From contig WHVY01000001.1 in the NCBI GenBank assembly GCA_022266195.1, forward strand, positions 3,782,001 to 3,846,000: a stretch of DNA of 64,000 bases, given 5' to 3'. Both the position numbers and the translations under genes were made by a program. Of this stretch, positions 23,348-34,000 are shown in pieces (position 1 is the stretch's first letter; each line of letters opens with the position of its first letter). The DNA comes from Tetranychus cinnabarinus (lineage: Eukaryota > Arthropoda > Arachnida > Trombidiformes > Tetranychidae). The notes beneath the pieces are model-generated. The model searched no databases and was not told the DNA's origin. It worked only from the letters and a program-made list of their open reading frames with translations.

Positions 23348-24285
23348 GTTATAAACACATCACAAATAATTATAAATTATTTTTTGATTAAACATCAAGT
23401 ATTGATGATTCGGAATGTGATAAAATACTTGAATACTTTAAATACTACAAATGAAAAGTTAATTAGTACAGGCAGCCATTTATCTGATCTTTTTTATGTG
23501 GAATGATCAATTGCAGAGAGACATTGAGAGTCAGCTAAGCCGACGCCATTATTTTATACATTTGCTGAAAACTATTTGTAAAGTTTATTAAAAAAACTCA
23601 CCAATTCTCAGCGAACTGTTTCCTCGTGTATAATATCATGGCGCTGAAAAATGTGCTCGCTCAATTTAAGAGCACTGCCCAGTCATGGACTATTGTTTAT
23701 GATCAACTTGAGCCTTTTCTCGACCGGTTAATAGAGAAAAGGTTTAGCAATATTAACAGATCTCTGAAAGTGAATCCCTCATTTTCAAATTTTCATAAAA
23801 ATTCTCTCTTAATCGATTTCGATTTTTACAACTTTTTTAGCTCTGAGTTTCTGAGCTCGGTTTTCCTGTCGTGAATACAATCATTCTCGTTTGTTTAGAA
23901 CCAACTTTCATGTGAACAAAACCAGAATTCAAAAGAGTAAAACCGGCTCACTGTAAAGTCACAGAGTTTTCATAACAACAAAACCGCGTTCAAATGACCA
24001 AAACTCATTTTCATAAGACAAAAACGCTCGAGTTAAAGAAGCATCTTTAATCAGCTTGTAAGAAGCTTGAGTCATTATACACGTGAATATGGTAATTGTA
24101 CATTTGTTCAAATATTCATGGATTTAGTAGCAATGCATTGATATCGTAGCAAGTTCACTATTTGTATAACAATTACTAAGAGGTGACTGAAGTGACAAAT
24201 GATTAAATTGTTGCTTTTACTCTGAATTGAGCTTGATTTGAAGTTTTGCTTTTTTCAATGAAAATTTTTTATTTTGCAGTTTGAA
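23348..24285. repeat. Duplicated lipase promoter region upstream of copy B
   Basis: From about 23620 to 24285 the DNA is homologous to the region before lipase A (about 19010-19437), with indels. Shared landmarks are GACTATTG or AACTATTG, TTAATAGAGAAAAGGTTTAGC, AAATTCTCT, TTAATCGATTTC, TATGGTAATTGTACA and AAGTGACAAA. Divergence is far higher than between the two inverted-repeat arms, so the tandem duplication is older. The AT-rich start holds the EIPR1 3' UTR. An open frame near 23638 falls in promoter homology and is not a gene. Confidence 0.65.
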
Positions 24286-25932
24286 ATGATTTATTTATTT
24301 TATATCGCTTGTTACATTTCAATTGTTCATAAATGCTGTGGAGTGACCGTTGAAAAGGCAGGTCCAGCACCGATTGAATCAACTAATCCAACTCTTGCTG
24401 AAGAACAAGCATTTCTTCAGGTGTTTGGTAATGGAGATCCAGATGAAGCAGCAAGTTGTGGACAACTCATCGAATCTCGAGGATTTCAATATGAGCGTTA
24501 TTATGTGACAACAAAAGATGGTTATATCCTTCAAAATTTCCGGATCATCAATCGTTATGCGAGAGAAGCTCGAAAAACTCTTAAACCAGTCTTATTATTG
24601 CATCCATTATTCACGTCATGTGCATCCTGGTTGTTCAATTCACCCGGTGGACACATAAAGCCATGGATAGGCTGTAATCCACCAAATGACACTTCAGCTG
24701 CACTTGGATTCCTTTTGGCCAACTTGGGCTATGACGTTTGGATTATTAATGTTCGAGGAACATCTTATTCAACTAATCACACACATCTTGATCCTGAAGG
24801 TAACAGTTTTTATTTATAAAATTGATTCAATAATAAGTTTTCTTTTCAGATCCTGAGTTTTGGGATTACAGTTTCTACGAAATTGGAATTTACGATGTTA
24901 CAGCAACAGTTGAACACATTAAAAATGAAACTGGATTCGGTAAGTTTATCACAAAATTCAAAAATCACAAAAAAATTCAATGGATATTGACTGTCATGCA
25001 AACGAAAACCCTAGTTTTTCATGAAAAGTCCATTGTGTTAATTTTGTAAATCTAGTGAACCAAACAATTTAAAAAGGAGACTGTAAATGATTTGCTAAAC
25101 AAAAATATATGATTTTTCATTGCAGAAAAGATAATTGTTATTGGTTTTTCACAAGGAACATTTCAAATGATTACTCAAATGTCTCTGATGCCATGGTTTC
25201 AAGATAATTATGATATCGTCATCCTGGTTACACCGGGTGGGTTTTTAGGTGATTTTGGTGCATTCGCTTCAGTACCGAACAAGCCGATACAAGAAATGTT
25301 GAGTTTGAGCAATGGACCCTTTCCAAGCGATTCAGCTTTTGTTTTTGGTTCACTTGCTGTATTATGTGCTCAACAATTAACAAATCCCATCTGCATAAAT
25401 TTTTTTGAAGGAGCTTTTGGCTTCAATCGAAAGCAGCTAAACGCATCCAGAACTAATGTTTATGCAAGTCTAATTGATCGAACCTCAAAGAAAAATTTAC
25501 TCCACATCTTCCAATCCGTTGAAAGAGATCACTTGAGTTTCTTTGATAATGGTGAAGTCAAAAATTACGCTTTATACGGCTTGGCTGAGCCTCCAGAGTT
25601 TCCTTTTTACAATATTAATCCAAATAAATTGATATTCATGAGTGGCTTGAATGACCAGGTTATAGATCAACGAAATGTCCAAAAATTTAGAAATTCACTC
25701 TGTGGTAAGAATACAGGAAATTCAATTAATTCATTAGCCATAAATAATGAAACCTTTTTTTTCATCTGCAGACCGAGTTGACACTGATCATATAATTCAA
25801 GATCCTTATTGGAATCATGGTGATTATGCATTAGCACTTGAAGCATATGAATTCTTTGGTAGCGTTGTGGTCGATCTAATCAGGGAACGTGGCGACTTGA
25901 CTGAATGTAAACTAAATCTATCCGGAAATTAG
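24286..25932 (+). CDS. Secreted acid-lipase-like alpha/beta hydrolase, copy B
   Basis: Four exons (24286-24799, 24850-24939, 25126-25704, 25772-25932) encode 447 residues. Exon lengths match copy A except for one extra codon in exon 3. I start at ATG 24286 because it aligns with the copy A start (MIYLFYIA against MICLFYIT). The frame is open 5' of it but has no ATG, and a TTTTGCAG acceptor-like site lies just before. The elbow reads GFSQG (Ser210), so the GxSxG rule is met here but not in copy A, while the oxyanion motif is HPL as in A. The segment downstream of the elbow (GGFLGDFGAFASVPNKPIQE) has diverged more than the rest of the exon, which may reflect a change in the lid or substrate pocket. 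Likely a digestive or lysosomal ester hydrolase. Confidence 0.87.
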
Positions 25933-26346
25933 GTTCTTTCAAAGTGGCTTTAAAGATACATAACATGTATTGTGATTTCATAGGAATATTATCAATTTAA
26001 ACATCCAATTATTTCTATATGAAGTATATCATTGAATTAAAAATATTGAACAAAATTACAGTAATCATCATAATTTATTTGAATAAAAACATCCGATCAT
26101 TAATCAGTGATTTCGCTGAAACTGTTTAAAAAGATACGAATGAGAAACAAAAACATTGAATATCTGCAATTTGTAATCAAGTAACGAGAATAATATATCT
26201 CGATATTGATTAGTTTATATCAATAAATAATCATAAATCTTTGTACATTTCGTGTTAGATTTTACTGCAGATAGATTCAACTGTAGGTTGACAGTAAAGA
26301 TTAACTTTGAATAGACTTTTTGATTGTGGAAATTATGCGTTTATCG

Positions 26347-28126
26347 TTACCAGAGATCTTCAAATTTGTATTGTGGCTCCTTAGAGCTACTGAAAAATTG
26401 TGAGTACCAGCGTCGGAACATGGCTATTTGTTTCTCTTCCTTCACTAATTTTGGGTTATTCAGATAAATTTTGTTGCTCCATATTTGAATATCTCGTTCA
26501 AGCTAGAATGAAAAGAAAATTATAAATAAGAAATTATAGCTTGATAGGAGACTTTGATATTTCAACCTACCATGATTGCTTCAGCTCTTAATAAAAATTG
26601 AGCAACTATCGATGACATCCAATTTGGTTCCATGTATAAATGATGAATAATTTTCTGTTTGTTGATAGCCAGTGAGATCACACTTTGAACATAACAGCCT
26701 TCCAATCGGATGCCAAAAAGGTTGAAGCAAAAGAATAGATTAACAATTGCAGGTCCAATTTGCTCTAATCTGTCAAACTCCAGCTCAGCCAATTTAAAAC
26801 CAAACAAAAAAGTCATTGATTTCAGACTGAGAATAGCTTTGTGACTATCGTTCGAAGCACCCTTCTGCCATGTACTTTCCCATCTGTGACTGATGGAATC
26901 GATGAGTATATTGTTATTTTCTTTTATTTTTCCTCCCCACATGAAAGAAGGAGCATGGACTTCATTTAAATGTGCAAAATCAGGTCCGTTTTCAGGTATC
27001 TCCTGCAAAAAATATGAGTTATTTAATTTTGTGATTGCGATGGAAGATATAAAGCACATTAACTATGCGTATTTACTTGAAGTAAACAATTGACTAAATG
27101 CTCGGTTCGTCCAAAGTATTTCCATTTTTTTGTTGTAATATGATCAATAATATTAGGAGTCCAAGTTGGGTCTTCACCTGAAAGTAGGTAGAAAAGTAAA
27201 GATGATCATATTGTTCAACAATATGTACTAATGAGCAACTATTTCGATGATTTACCTTCTGAATGATGCCAAACATAAATGAATCCATTCATTTCAAGGC
27301 ATTTCCAAACTTTCACTTTTACTCCATTTGGTGGTTCTGATGAATAAATTATTGTCAGTTGATTCTATCAGAACAATTGTTCAATGAATTGACTTACTTT
27401 TGTCCTTAGCATAAGGAACTTCAAGGCATAATCCATCGTTTGCTCGGAACACCCAACCATGAAATGGACAACGAATACAATCTGTTTCACATTTTTTCAC
27501 TATTTTACCTCCGACTGAGAAATCAGCTCCTAAATGTGGACAAAATGCATCCAAAGCATATGGTTTTCCAAGAGACGATCCAGATGACGATGATGATGAT
27601 GAAGATCTTAATAAAATAATTCTGTGTCCACAGAAATCGAAACGTTTGATTTCATTGTCCTTTAGATATTGAGATTCACAAACACCAATCCAACCGTTGG
27701 GAAAGCATCCAGGTTGATTCAACCGGTTAAGGTTAACATCAGTCCTACTAAAATCCTGAAATGAAATAAATGATTCAGTCAGATTGATTGTTGCACATTA
27801 CTATTAGATGACACATTAACAGTACAATGAACACAAGACTATTCTCATGCTGAACCTGCTTTCATGTTATGATTTTCAACCAATTTGCACGTTTCTTTGT
27901 TTGTCATAAGCAAAAAAAGGCTTGAAGCAATTGAAAAATTGTTTGATCAAAGTGAAAATTACATTGAAACACTTACTCGAATAATATTAACAGGTCTATT
28001 AAGAATAATAATCACAACCAAAACAATGGTAAACACAATTAAATAAACAATTAGTTGGACACTTAGATTTTGATAAGCCAGCGAAAGAGAATCTATTGTA
28101 ACATTGAGTAAACCGGCAAATCCCAT
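26347..28126 (-). CDS. nvd: Neverland/DAF-36 Rieske cholesterol 7,8-desaturase
   Basis: Six exons on the minus strand (28126-27977, 27755-27398, 27336-27256, 27177-27077, 27002-26571, 26502-26347) join in frame to 425 residues. Exon 1 gives an N-terminal membrane anchor (VQLIVYLIVFTIVLVVIIIL). The Rieske 2Fe-2S ligands are CPHLGA (Cys122, His124) and CPFHGW (Cys146, His149). The mononuclear iron site is DFAHLNEVH (Asp238, His241, His246) within the family-specific QEIPENGPDFAHL. The C-terminus ends RRWYSQFF, typical of the family. The enzyme converts cholesterol to 7-dehydrocholesterol, the first step of ecdysteroid synthesis, at the ER. A Ser run between about residues 101 and 111 interrupts the Rieske domain before the first ligand pair and probably forms a loop. 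All key residues are present. Confidence 0.93.
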
Positions 28127-28885
28127 TGATTGAGTTGTGTGGAACAGTAAAGATGAAAATAAGAAAATTATATTAAAAACAAGATCGAAACTTCAATAAG
28201 TCAAATGGTAACAATTAAATATAAGATTAGCTCTAATTCAGCTGCAAATCACATTGAATATTTGCTTTAACAACCTCATAGGTCTTGAGTGGTTATCCGT
28301 ACATCTTCAACCTCGGCATAACAAGGTTAAACTAGTTATGAAAAAAACCGGCTGTGTTTGCCTGTTTCAGCAATCTGTAATCAGCAATCGAGCTAAGAAA
28401 AAGATTAGAGTCAAAAAAAAAGTGAAAAAGTAGCAAATTCAGCTGATGAGAGAAAAATGTGACTCAAAAGTTTAAGATAAAAGATGAGCTTAAGAATTTA
28501 CTTTTGCGTTCTTTAAACCGAAGAAACCGGAAAATCAGGTAAATATTATTACAAAGTGTAGTAAGTACAGTTTACCTTAACCCTTCTTATCCTCTAGTTA
28601 CTACAAATATATTTTAAATTGGTTTCGAAAGAGGTTAGTAAACTGGTTCATCTTGCAAATGCTCAAACCTTATTTTCTGAGTATTTGCTAGATCATTTCA
28701 TAATCAGCATAAAAATTGCGCTTTAAATCAAATTTCAGTGATGTACACAATCCTACACAAAGAATATAAAATGATTGCAGTTTTTTAATGGGCGATGATC
28801 AAGTTATCATATGCAGCAATAATTTAACTGATTGCTTTGATTTTTAAGAATATTTCAATCATATGTAAGTTCCGACCGTTCCCCT

Positions 28886-29310
28886 ATTAAATCATTCACA
28901 TTGGTTTTGGTCAATTAGATATAACCAATTTCATGATCAATTAGTTTTGACCTGCAGTAGTGATTCTCGCGTTAATTTATACCTAGCGTAAACTGTTTAG
29001 CTTCACAACCTTTTGGTCACCTGATTGATGCTGATGAAAGTGATTTGAGTAGAGTTGATGATTCTAATAATACAACTTCAAACACTGGTCAAAATAAATT
29101 AGAAGATGAACTTATATGTTCATTTGAAGAGCATGAAGATAGTGTTTATGCCGCTGAATGGTCTGCTTCCGATCCATGGATATTTGCTTCACTTAGTTAC
29201 GATGGTAGATTGGTGATTAACAAAGTACCCAAGAAGGAAAAATTTAGTTTACTTTTCTAAATATCAACATATTACAAATAATCATAAACTAAATTATTTT
29301 CATAAATAGT
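28886..29310 (+). pseudogene. Decayed copy of the EIPR1 3' end
   Basis: Homology to EIPR1 begins in mid-exon (parent about 22964) and runs through the stop codon into the 3' flank. The first part has an insertion with frameshift after the GTTAATTTA stretch and a deletion near 29055. The last 170 bases are almost identical to the parent. No 5' exon or start is present. Only 71 codons stay open at the 3' end (to 29260). It lies on the far side of neverland from lipase B, as expected if a lipase plus EIPR1 unit was duplicated. Confidence 0.85.
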
Positions 29311-29514
29311 TTACAAAATCAGAATATTTAATTACTTTCCAAATGGAATCAAGTAAATCAATCTACAGAATCAATTTATAATAAAACTATTTTTGGGTTT
29401 AGTCAAATATGTAGATTAGTTCTAGGCATTCATTGCAATCAAAAACGGTTCACAGTCAGCAATTAATGACTAATTTCAATAGTTAAATATCACTAGTAAT
29501 GTCTCTATCCATGG

Positions 29515-31025
29515 CTACCTTGGTGGTGATTCTGTTTTTTCACTACTATTTTGTTTACTGTCCATTATCAATAGCTCTTGGTCGATTCTTTCCTTCGCTC
29601 TTACAACCTGCAAGTAAATTAGACGATGGTTGAAAAAATGATTAGATTTAATAAAATAATCTGGAATAATATAATATTATTTTAAAACTATAAATTTCTA
29701 TAATTTCATAACAGGCAGTCGACCTTTGAAATGTTGAGGTAAAACAATTTTTAGTATCATAGACATCAAAGATGCGGTTAAACCCCATATACGAGGTATT
29801 TGACGGCCATTGCATATATCGTCATGGTAAATTGGAGTGACCCAGCCACTTTTCCAATGAGTATAATTCCAATATTCAGCCTTGCAAGCTTTTTCTAATG
29901 GAATTAGAATTACCTTCTCAACTTCAGATGAGTTGAAGTCAGTAAGATTTTGTCTGGAAAAATCATAGTCAAGATAACCCAATACGGGGTAAATAGATGA
30001 ATTATGTTTTGGTCTAATAATGGGTTTTAAGACACCATAAGTTTTCAGGGAATTCCTATCAATACCGAGCTCCTCAATTGTTTCACGTACAGCTGTTTCG
30101 ATAACATCTCCACCATCCTTACGACTTTCCTTACCACCGGGAAAACTTACCTCCCACTTGTGTGTAACCAAATTACTGGATCTCAAGGTTACCAAAATAC
30201 TAGGTTTATGATCTTGATCTCTACAAAACGGCACGAAAACAGAAGCTCTTCTTAAATTAGAATCGCCGTCTTTAATATTTCCTTGATCTCTCCTTGATCT
30301 CAAATTGGCACCGATTTTTTCAAGCCGCTGGAATGCTTCAGTCAAACTTGAATCGGAAATAGCTTTCTCAAACACAGTCAGTTCGTTTGAATTTTGTGAA
30401 TTTGTTGAGTATAAACGTTGTTGGGGTGATGAAGTAATACAGACCAAATTGCTTGACCTCTGAAGACTTGCCAAAGTATGAAACGACGGTGAACATGAAG
30501 ATTTCAATATATTTCTCACCTTTGACTGGATGTAAAAGGAACCGCCTTTACTTCTATCATTAACTTCGAATAAATGTTTATACTTGGATTCGATATCCTC
30601 CTTATTTAACTGCTTCTCAATATTTAATATTTTAATCGCTTCCTGTAAATGATAAGATGAAGAGTTAAAACAGACTTAAAACAGACAGTTAAAATCATTA
30701 CGTACTTCTAAACTAATTCCGTGTTTAAGATCCTGTGTTGCACTTTCTTTATTGGCTCCAGCAGAAGTGGCCCGTCTCTGAGCAGCCTGTTGACTAGCTA
30801 TGATAGATAATTTGAAATTATTTAGTTTTTTTAAAAAAATAATCACAATTGAATTTATTCTTACCTGCCATTTCTTGTTTAAGAGCCCGAGCAAATGCAC
30901 GGCCTACAATTTGAGCACCTTCAATGACCATTTTATAGATAAATCTAGCCTATTGATAGACATAGTCATCCATATTGATTAATAAACCAATAAAACATCA
31001 ATTAAGTTAAAAAGTTACTTACCAT
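29515..31025 (-). CDS. PAM16: PAM16/TIM16 (Magmas), mitochondrial import motor J-like subunit
   Basis: Five coding exons on the minus strand: 31025-31023 (the ATG alone), 30949-30865, 30797-30706, 30642-30520 and 29607-29515. All have GT-AG introns and join in frame to 131 residues; the human protein has 125. The protein begins MARFIYKMVIEGAQIVGRAF, matching the membrane-associating N-terminus. It then has ISLEEAIKILNIEK, a J-like domain with the HPD motif lost (HLFEVNDRSKGGSFYIQSK), and VVRAKERIDQEL. PAM16 pairs with PAM18/TIM14 on the matrix side of TIM23 and restrains its stimulation of mtHsp70. The last intron (30519-29608, 912 bp) is far longer than the other three (63-73 bp) and contains the NUDT8-type ORF on the same strand, in the same frame as exon 4. 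Confidence 0.88.
29698..30519 (-). CDS. NUDT8: NUDT8-type mitochondrial coenzyme A diphosphatase, nested in PAM16 intron
   Basis: The open frame (273 residues from a GTG codon at 30519) carries the CoA-diphosphatase signature (LVTLRSSNLVTHKWEVSFPG) running into a Nudix box (GGKESRKDGGDVIETAVRET, then IEELGI), where RE-x2-EE binds Mg2+. The N-terminus (SSCSPSFHTLASLQRSS, then QQRLYSTNSQ) looks like a mitochondrial targeting sequence. The enzyme hydrolyses CoA to 4'-phosphopantetheine and 3',5'-ADP. No in-frame ATG occurs before the Nudix domain; the first methionines are near the C-terminus. The frame opens straight out of PAM16 exon 4, whose donor (AAG then GTGAGA) supplies the first codon. 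The start is thus unknown: retention of the PAM16 intron, a separate leader exon (a CTTCAG acceptor is near 30459), or non-AUG initiation are all possible. Confidence 0.8.
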   Translation of the reverse strand: MRNILKSSCSPSFHTLASLQRSSNLVCITSSPQQRLYSTNSQNSNELTVFEKAISDSSLTEAFQRLEKIGANLRSRRDQGNIKDGDSNLRRASVFVPFCRDQDHKPSILVTLRSSNLVTHKWEVSFPGGKESRKDGGDVIETAVRETIEELGIDRNSLKTYGVLKPIIRPKHNSSIYPVLGYLDYDFSRQNLTDFNSSEVEKVILIPLEKACKAEYWNYTHWKSGWVTPIYHDDICNGRQIPRIWGLTASLMSMILKIVLPQHFKGRLPVMKL

Positions 31026-34000
31026 AATTAAATTATTAACTAATGTGCACTAGAAACAAATAAGGTTACAGCATCACATGGCTTAAAATTTCATCACAAA
31101 GGGAGCGTATTATAATAACAGTTTAAACAGACAACCATAAAAAAATAACAACTTAACTTATAAATGAAATTATTTTACTCAATTTAATTGTTCTGGGCTT
31201 ACAATTAATGTTTTTTACTATTATTCTTAAAACTAAATCAATATTAAAGTATTTTGTCCAGCTAAACAGCACGAACTTAGCAATATAGATAACTGTAGTT
31301 GTACGTTGTATTATTTAAGGCAAATATTATTTTAATTGAAAAAGTTAAATTGTTCACTGATAGTTGAAATTAAAAGAGGATTAGTTGATATTTATTTCGA
31401 GCATTAACATGTAAAATTTAATTATTATTCACTAATTTTCTGAAAAAAGCTGCATAAGGGAATTAAAAATTTGGTTTAAGCAAACAACAGTTAACATTTA
31501 ATTACATTAATCTTATAATTAAATTGGCTTAAAATTTCTCGATTTCTTCGTAAATGATTTAGGAAATGTTGAAATTCGCAAGTTGAAAGGTTAGTCAAAC
31601 TCTAATCACCCATCAAAAGATTAATCAATCAATTTCATTTGATTTAATCCTTTCTTGTTAATACATGCAATAACAGTTCAACTCATTCTTTACTGATTTA
31701 TCACTAAGCCTTTGTCGTACAAATAATCTCTCAGTTTGTGCTAAAAAATTGATTTCTTGTAAGCAAATTGTTGTCAACCTAACCTACTAAACTAATTTGA
31801 ATTGATGTCTGATTGTTTTAAATTGTTAACAAAATTAAGCAGCTTTAGGATATAAAAGTTATGAAATTGAATAGTAATTCTTTATGATGTTTGACAGCAG
31901 ATTGTTAATGCTGTTGCAAAAAATAAATCAAGCTTAACAGTAAAATGTTACTCCCTGAACCATGCAAAAAGGCAATGATTAAGCTGCTTTCAATAATGAT
32001 TCAGATCACCATAGGTTGAGTGTGGCCTGATTGTAGCAATATAAGGTCAATCTAACAACATTTTTGACAACAGAGAGTACATGGCAATGCATTCAAGGTA
32101 AAAAAGGTTGCACATGAAGTAACCTTGATAATGATGGATATAATGACCTAACATCAAATGGTTATTGTATCTGTAGAAGCTGCAAGAGTCGAGTAAATTC
32201 TTGTTCACAATTTAATGCTTTCATGAACCAGAAGCAGCTAAAACATCCAATGGTTGTCATGTTGATACAACTAGGAGTCAATCTAATGTTAATGGTTCAG
32301 GTCATAGGGCGAAGCTGGAAAAGTTGAAAGGTAAAATACAATTTGTTGTTAACATCTTTCTCTGTGGGTCAATAGCCTGTTAACTATTACCGGCAACGAG
32401 GTCAAAGAAGGTCAGGACAGCTCATCAATTTATTTCCTGGTGACGTCGTCTCTATGTAATGGCCATCAACTGTTTGGGGTTAACCTATTTACCAAAAATA
32501 TTGACCCAAATATCCTCCACAGCTTTGTGTACCAAAAAATCCACAGAAGCTTAATTGAAGTCCAACAAGTTTGTAGCTTTGCATACCGAAGTACAAGTTT
32601 TTATAATACACACGTAATTAATTTACCCATAAAAGGTCAACCAAAATGACGGGTAAAGGAAAAATATTGTAGCATTGAAACAAAGAGCTATTGTCCAGTT
32701 AACCAAATAAAAAACTGTGTACAATAATGTTGAGGCCTTGACGTTGTGTCCGGAATTATGGATCAGCGATTACATGATTCACAATGACAGTTAATTTGTT
32801 TATTTTGTGGCAAATTTAGGTAAACAACAATGAAAGTTAATAATCACAATAATAGAAGGCAGAATAAAAGAAAGACAAAAAGCGCCAAACAAAAATTGGG
32901 TGTTAAACGTGGTTTACCGTATAAACAGTTGAATGTAAGGGAAATAAACATGGCGCCTCTTTTAATTTGATCCTTTTTTTAATATCATCTTTATTGTAAA
33001 ATATATTTGTGAATTTGGTATCTGATTGAATCGTCAGATTTAGAAGTGATTAAGATTAATCATTTGTTGTTTGTTTATCCCCTTTCAGTCCGATGAGAGA
33101 TTCTCAAGGTATTATTTGTTTATAAAGCCTCATCTTGGATACTTTATAATAAAAAAGAAGCTTAACATTACATTAAACTTTCCTTTCATTACATTTATAT
33201 CATCATCATCATCAGGTTATCGTTTACAAAGGAAAACCGTGACTCTGCATGTGATAGTGAACCTGACTATCACAACAATTACAGTCCAACAATCAGCTAA
33301 TCATAAGCACCCATCAACCAACATCGGCCATTGCCACCTAAACATCATTACATGTAAAAGGTACATCAACAAAGGAACAACTTTCACTCTGAAAGTTAAA
33401 ACGCTTTCTACTATTATTTTAATTATGCTGATCATCATTATCAAAAGCTGAAGATGAAGATGATGATGATAGGCATATGACCTTGTCATTTGAGGTTCAA
33501 AAATTCTGGTTGATTGGCTGATTTTACATGTCTAACAGGTAAACAATTGTGGCTTATTCACTTTCATCTTCACAAAATTGCCTTTTTTTTTAATATCCAT
33601 ACACTTTTAACAAACATCACTATTAACTGGCCAACTCAATTAAGTACACAATAAAGAATGAATCAGTTGAGTTATAAAAGAGGTAAAACCTTGAATTTGA
33701 TTATCATTATTCACTATTATGATTAAAAGACAACCAGGAATGAATGGTCTATAAAAAATGGGTAAACAACAAAACCCAAGCCATTGAAACTTCAAGCCAA
33801 CATTTGAGTTTGAAAAAACACTCTTGATAGTTTTGAAGTAATTTAAATAAAACTAAAAATGTTAACCTTACTCATTGACATTGTAAGCTAATGAATTGAA
33901 AATTATATTAAATGTTTAATGCAAATCAAGCTCGCACAAACATAATTTTCATTTCATTAAAATCATTTACCTTTCATCAAACCTCATCTAAACTGTCAAC

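Noticed and set aside
23638..23874. Open frame beginning MALKNVLAQF before lipase B
   Set aside because: It lies in promoter DNA homologous to the region before lipase A, where the frame is not conserved.
24274..24285. Four extra codons before the lipase B ATG
   Set aside because: They begin with TTG, not ATG, and follow an acceptor-like TTTTGCAG; copy A starts at the equivalent of 24286.
33071..33451. 126-codon frame in the long gap
   Set aside because: It is rich in Ile, Thr and Ser with no domain, partly overlapped by an antisense frame, as expected of AT-rich DNA.
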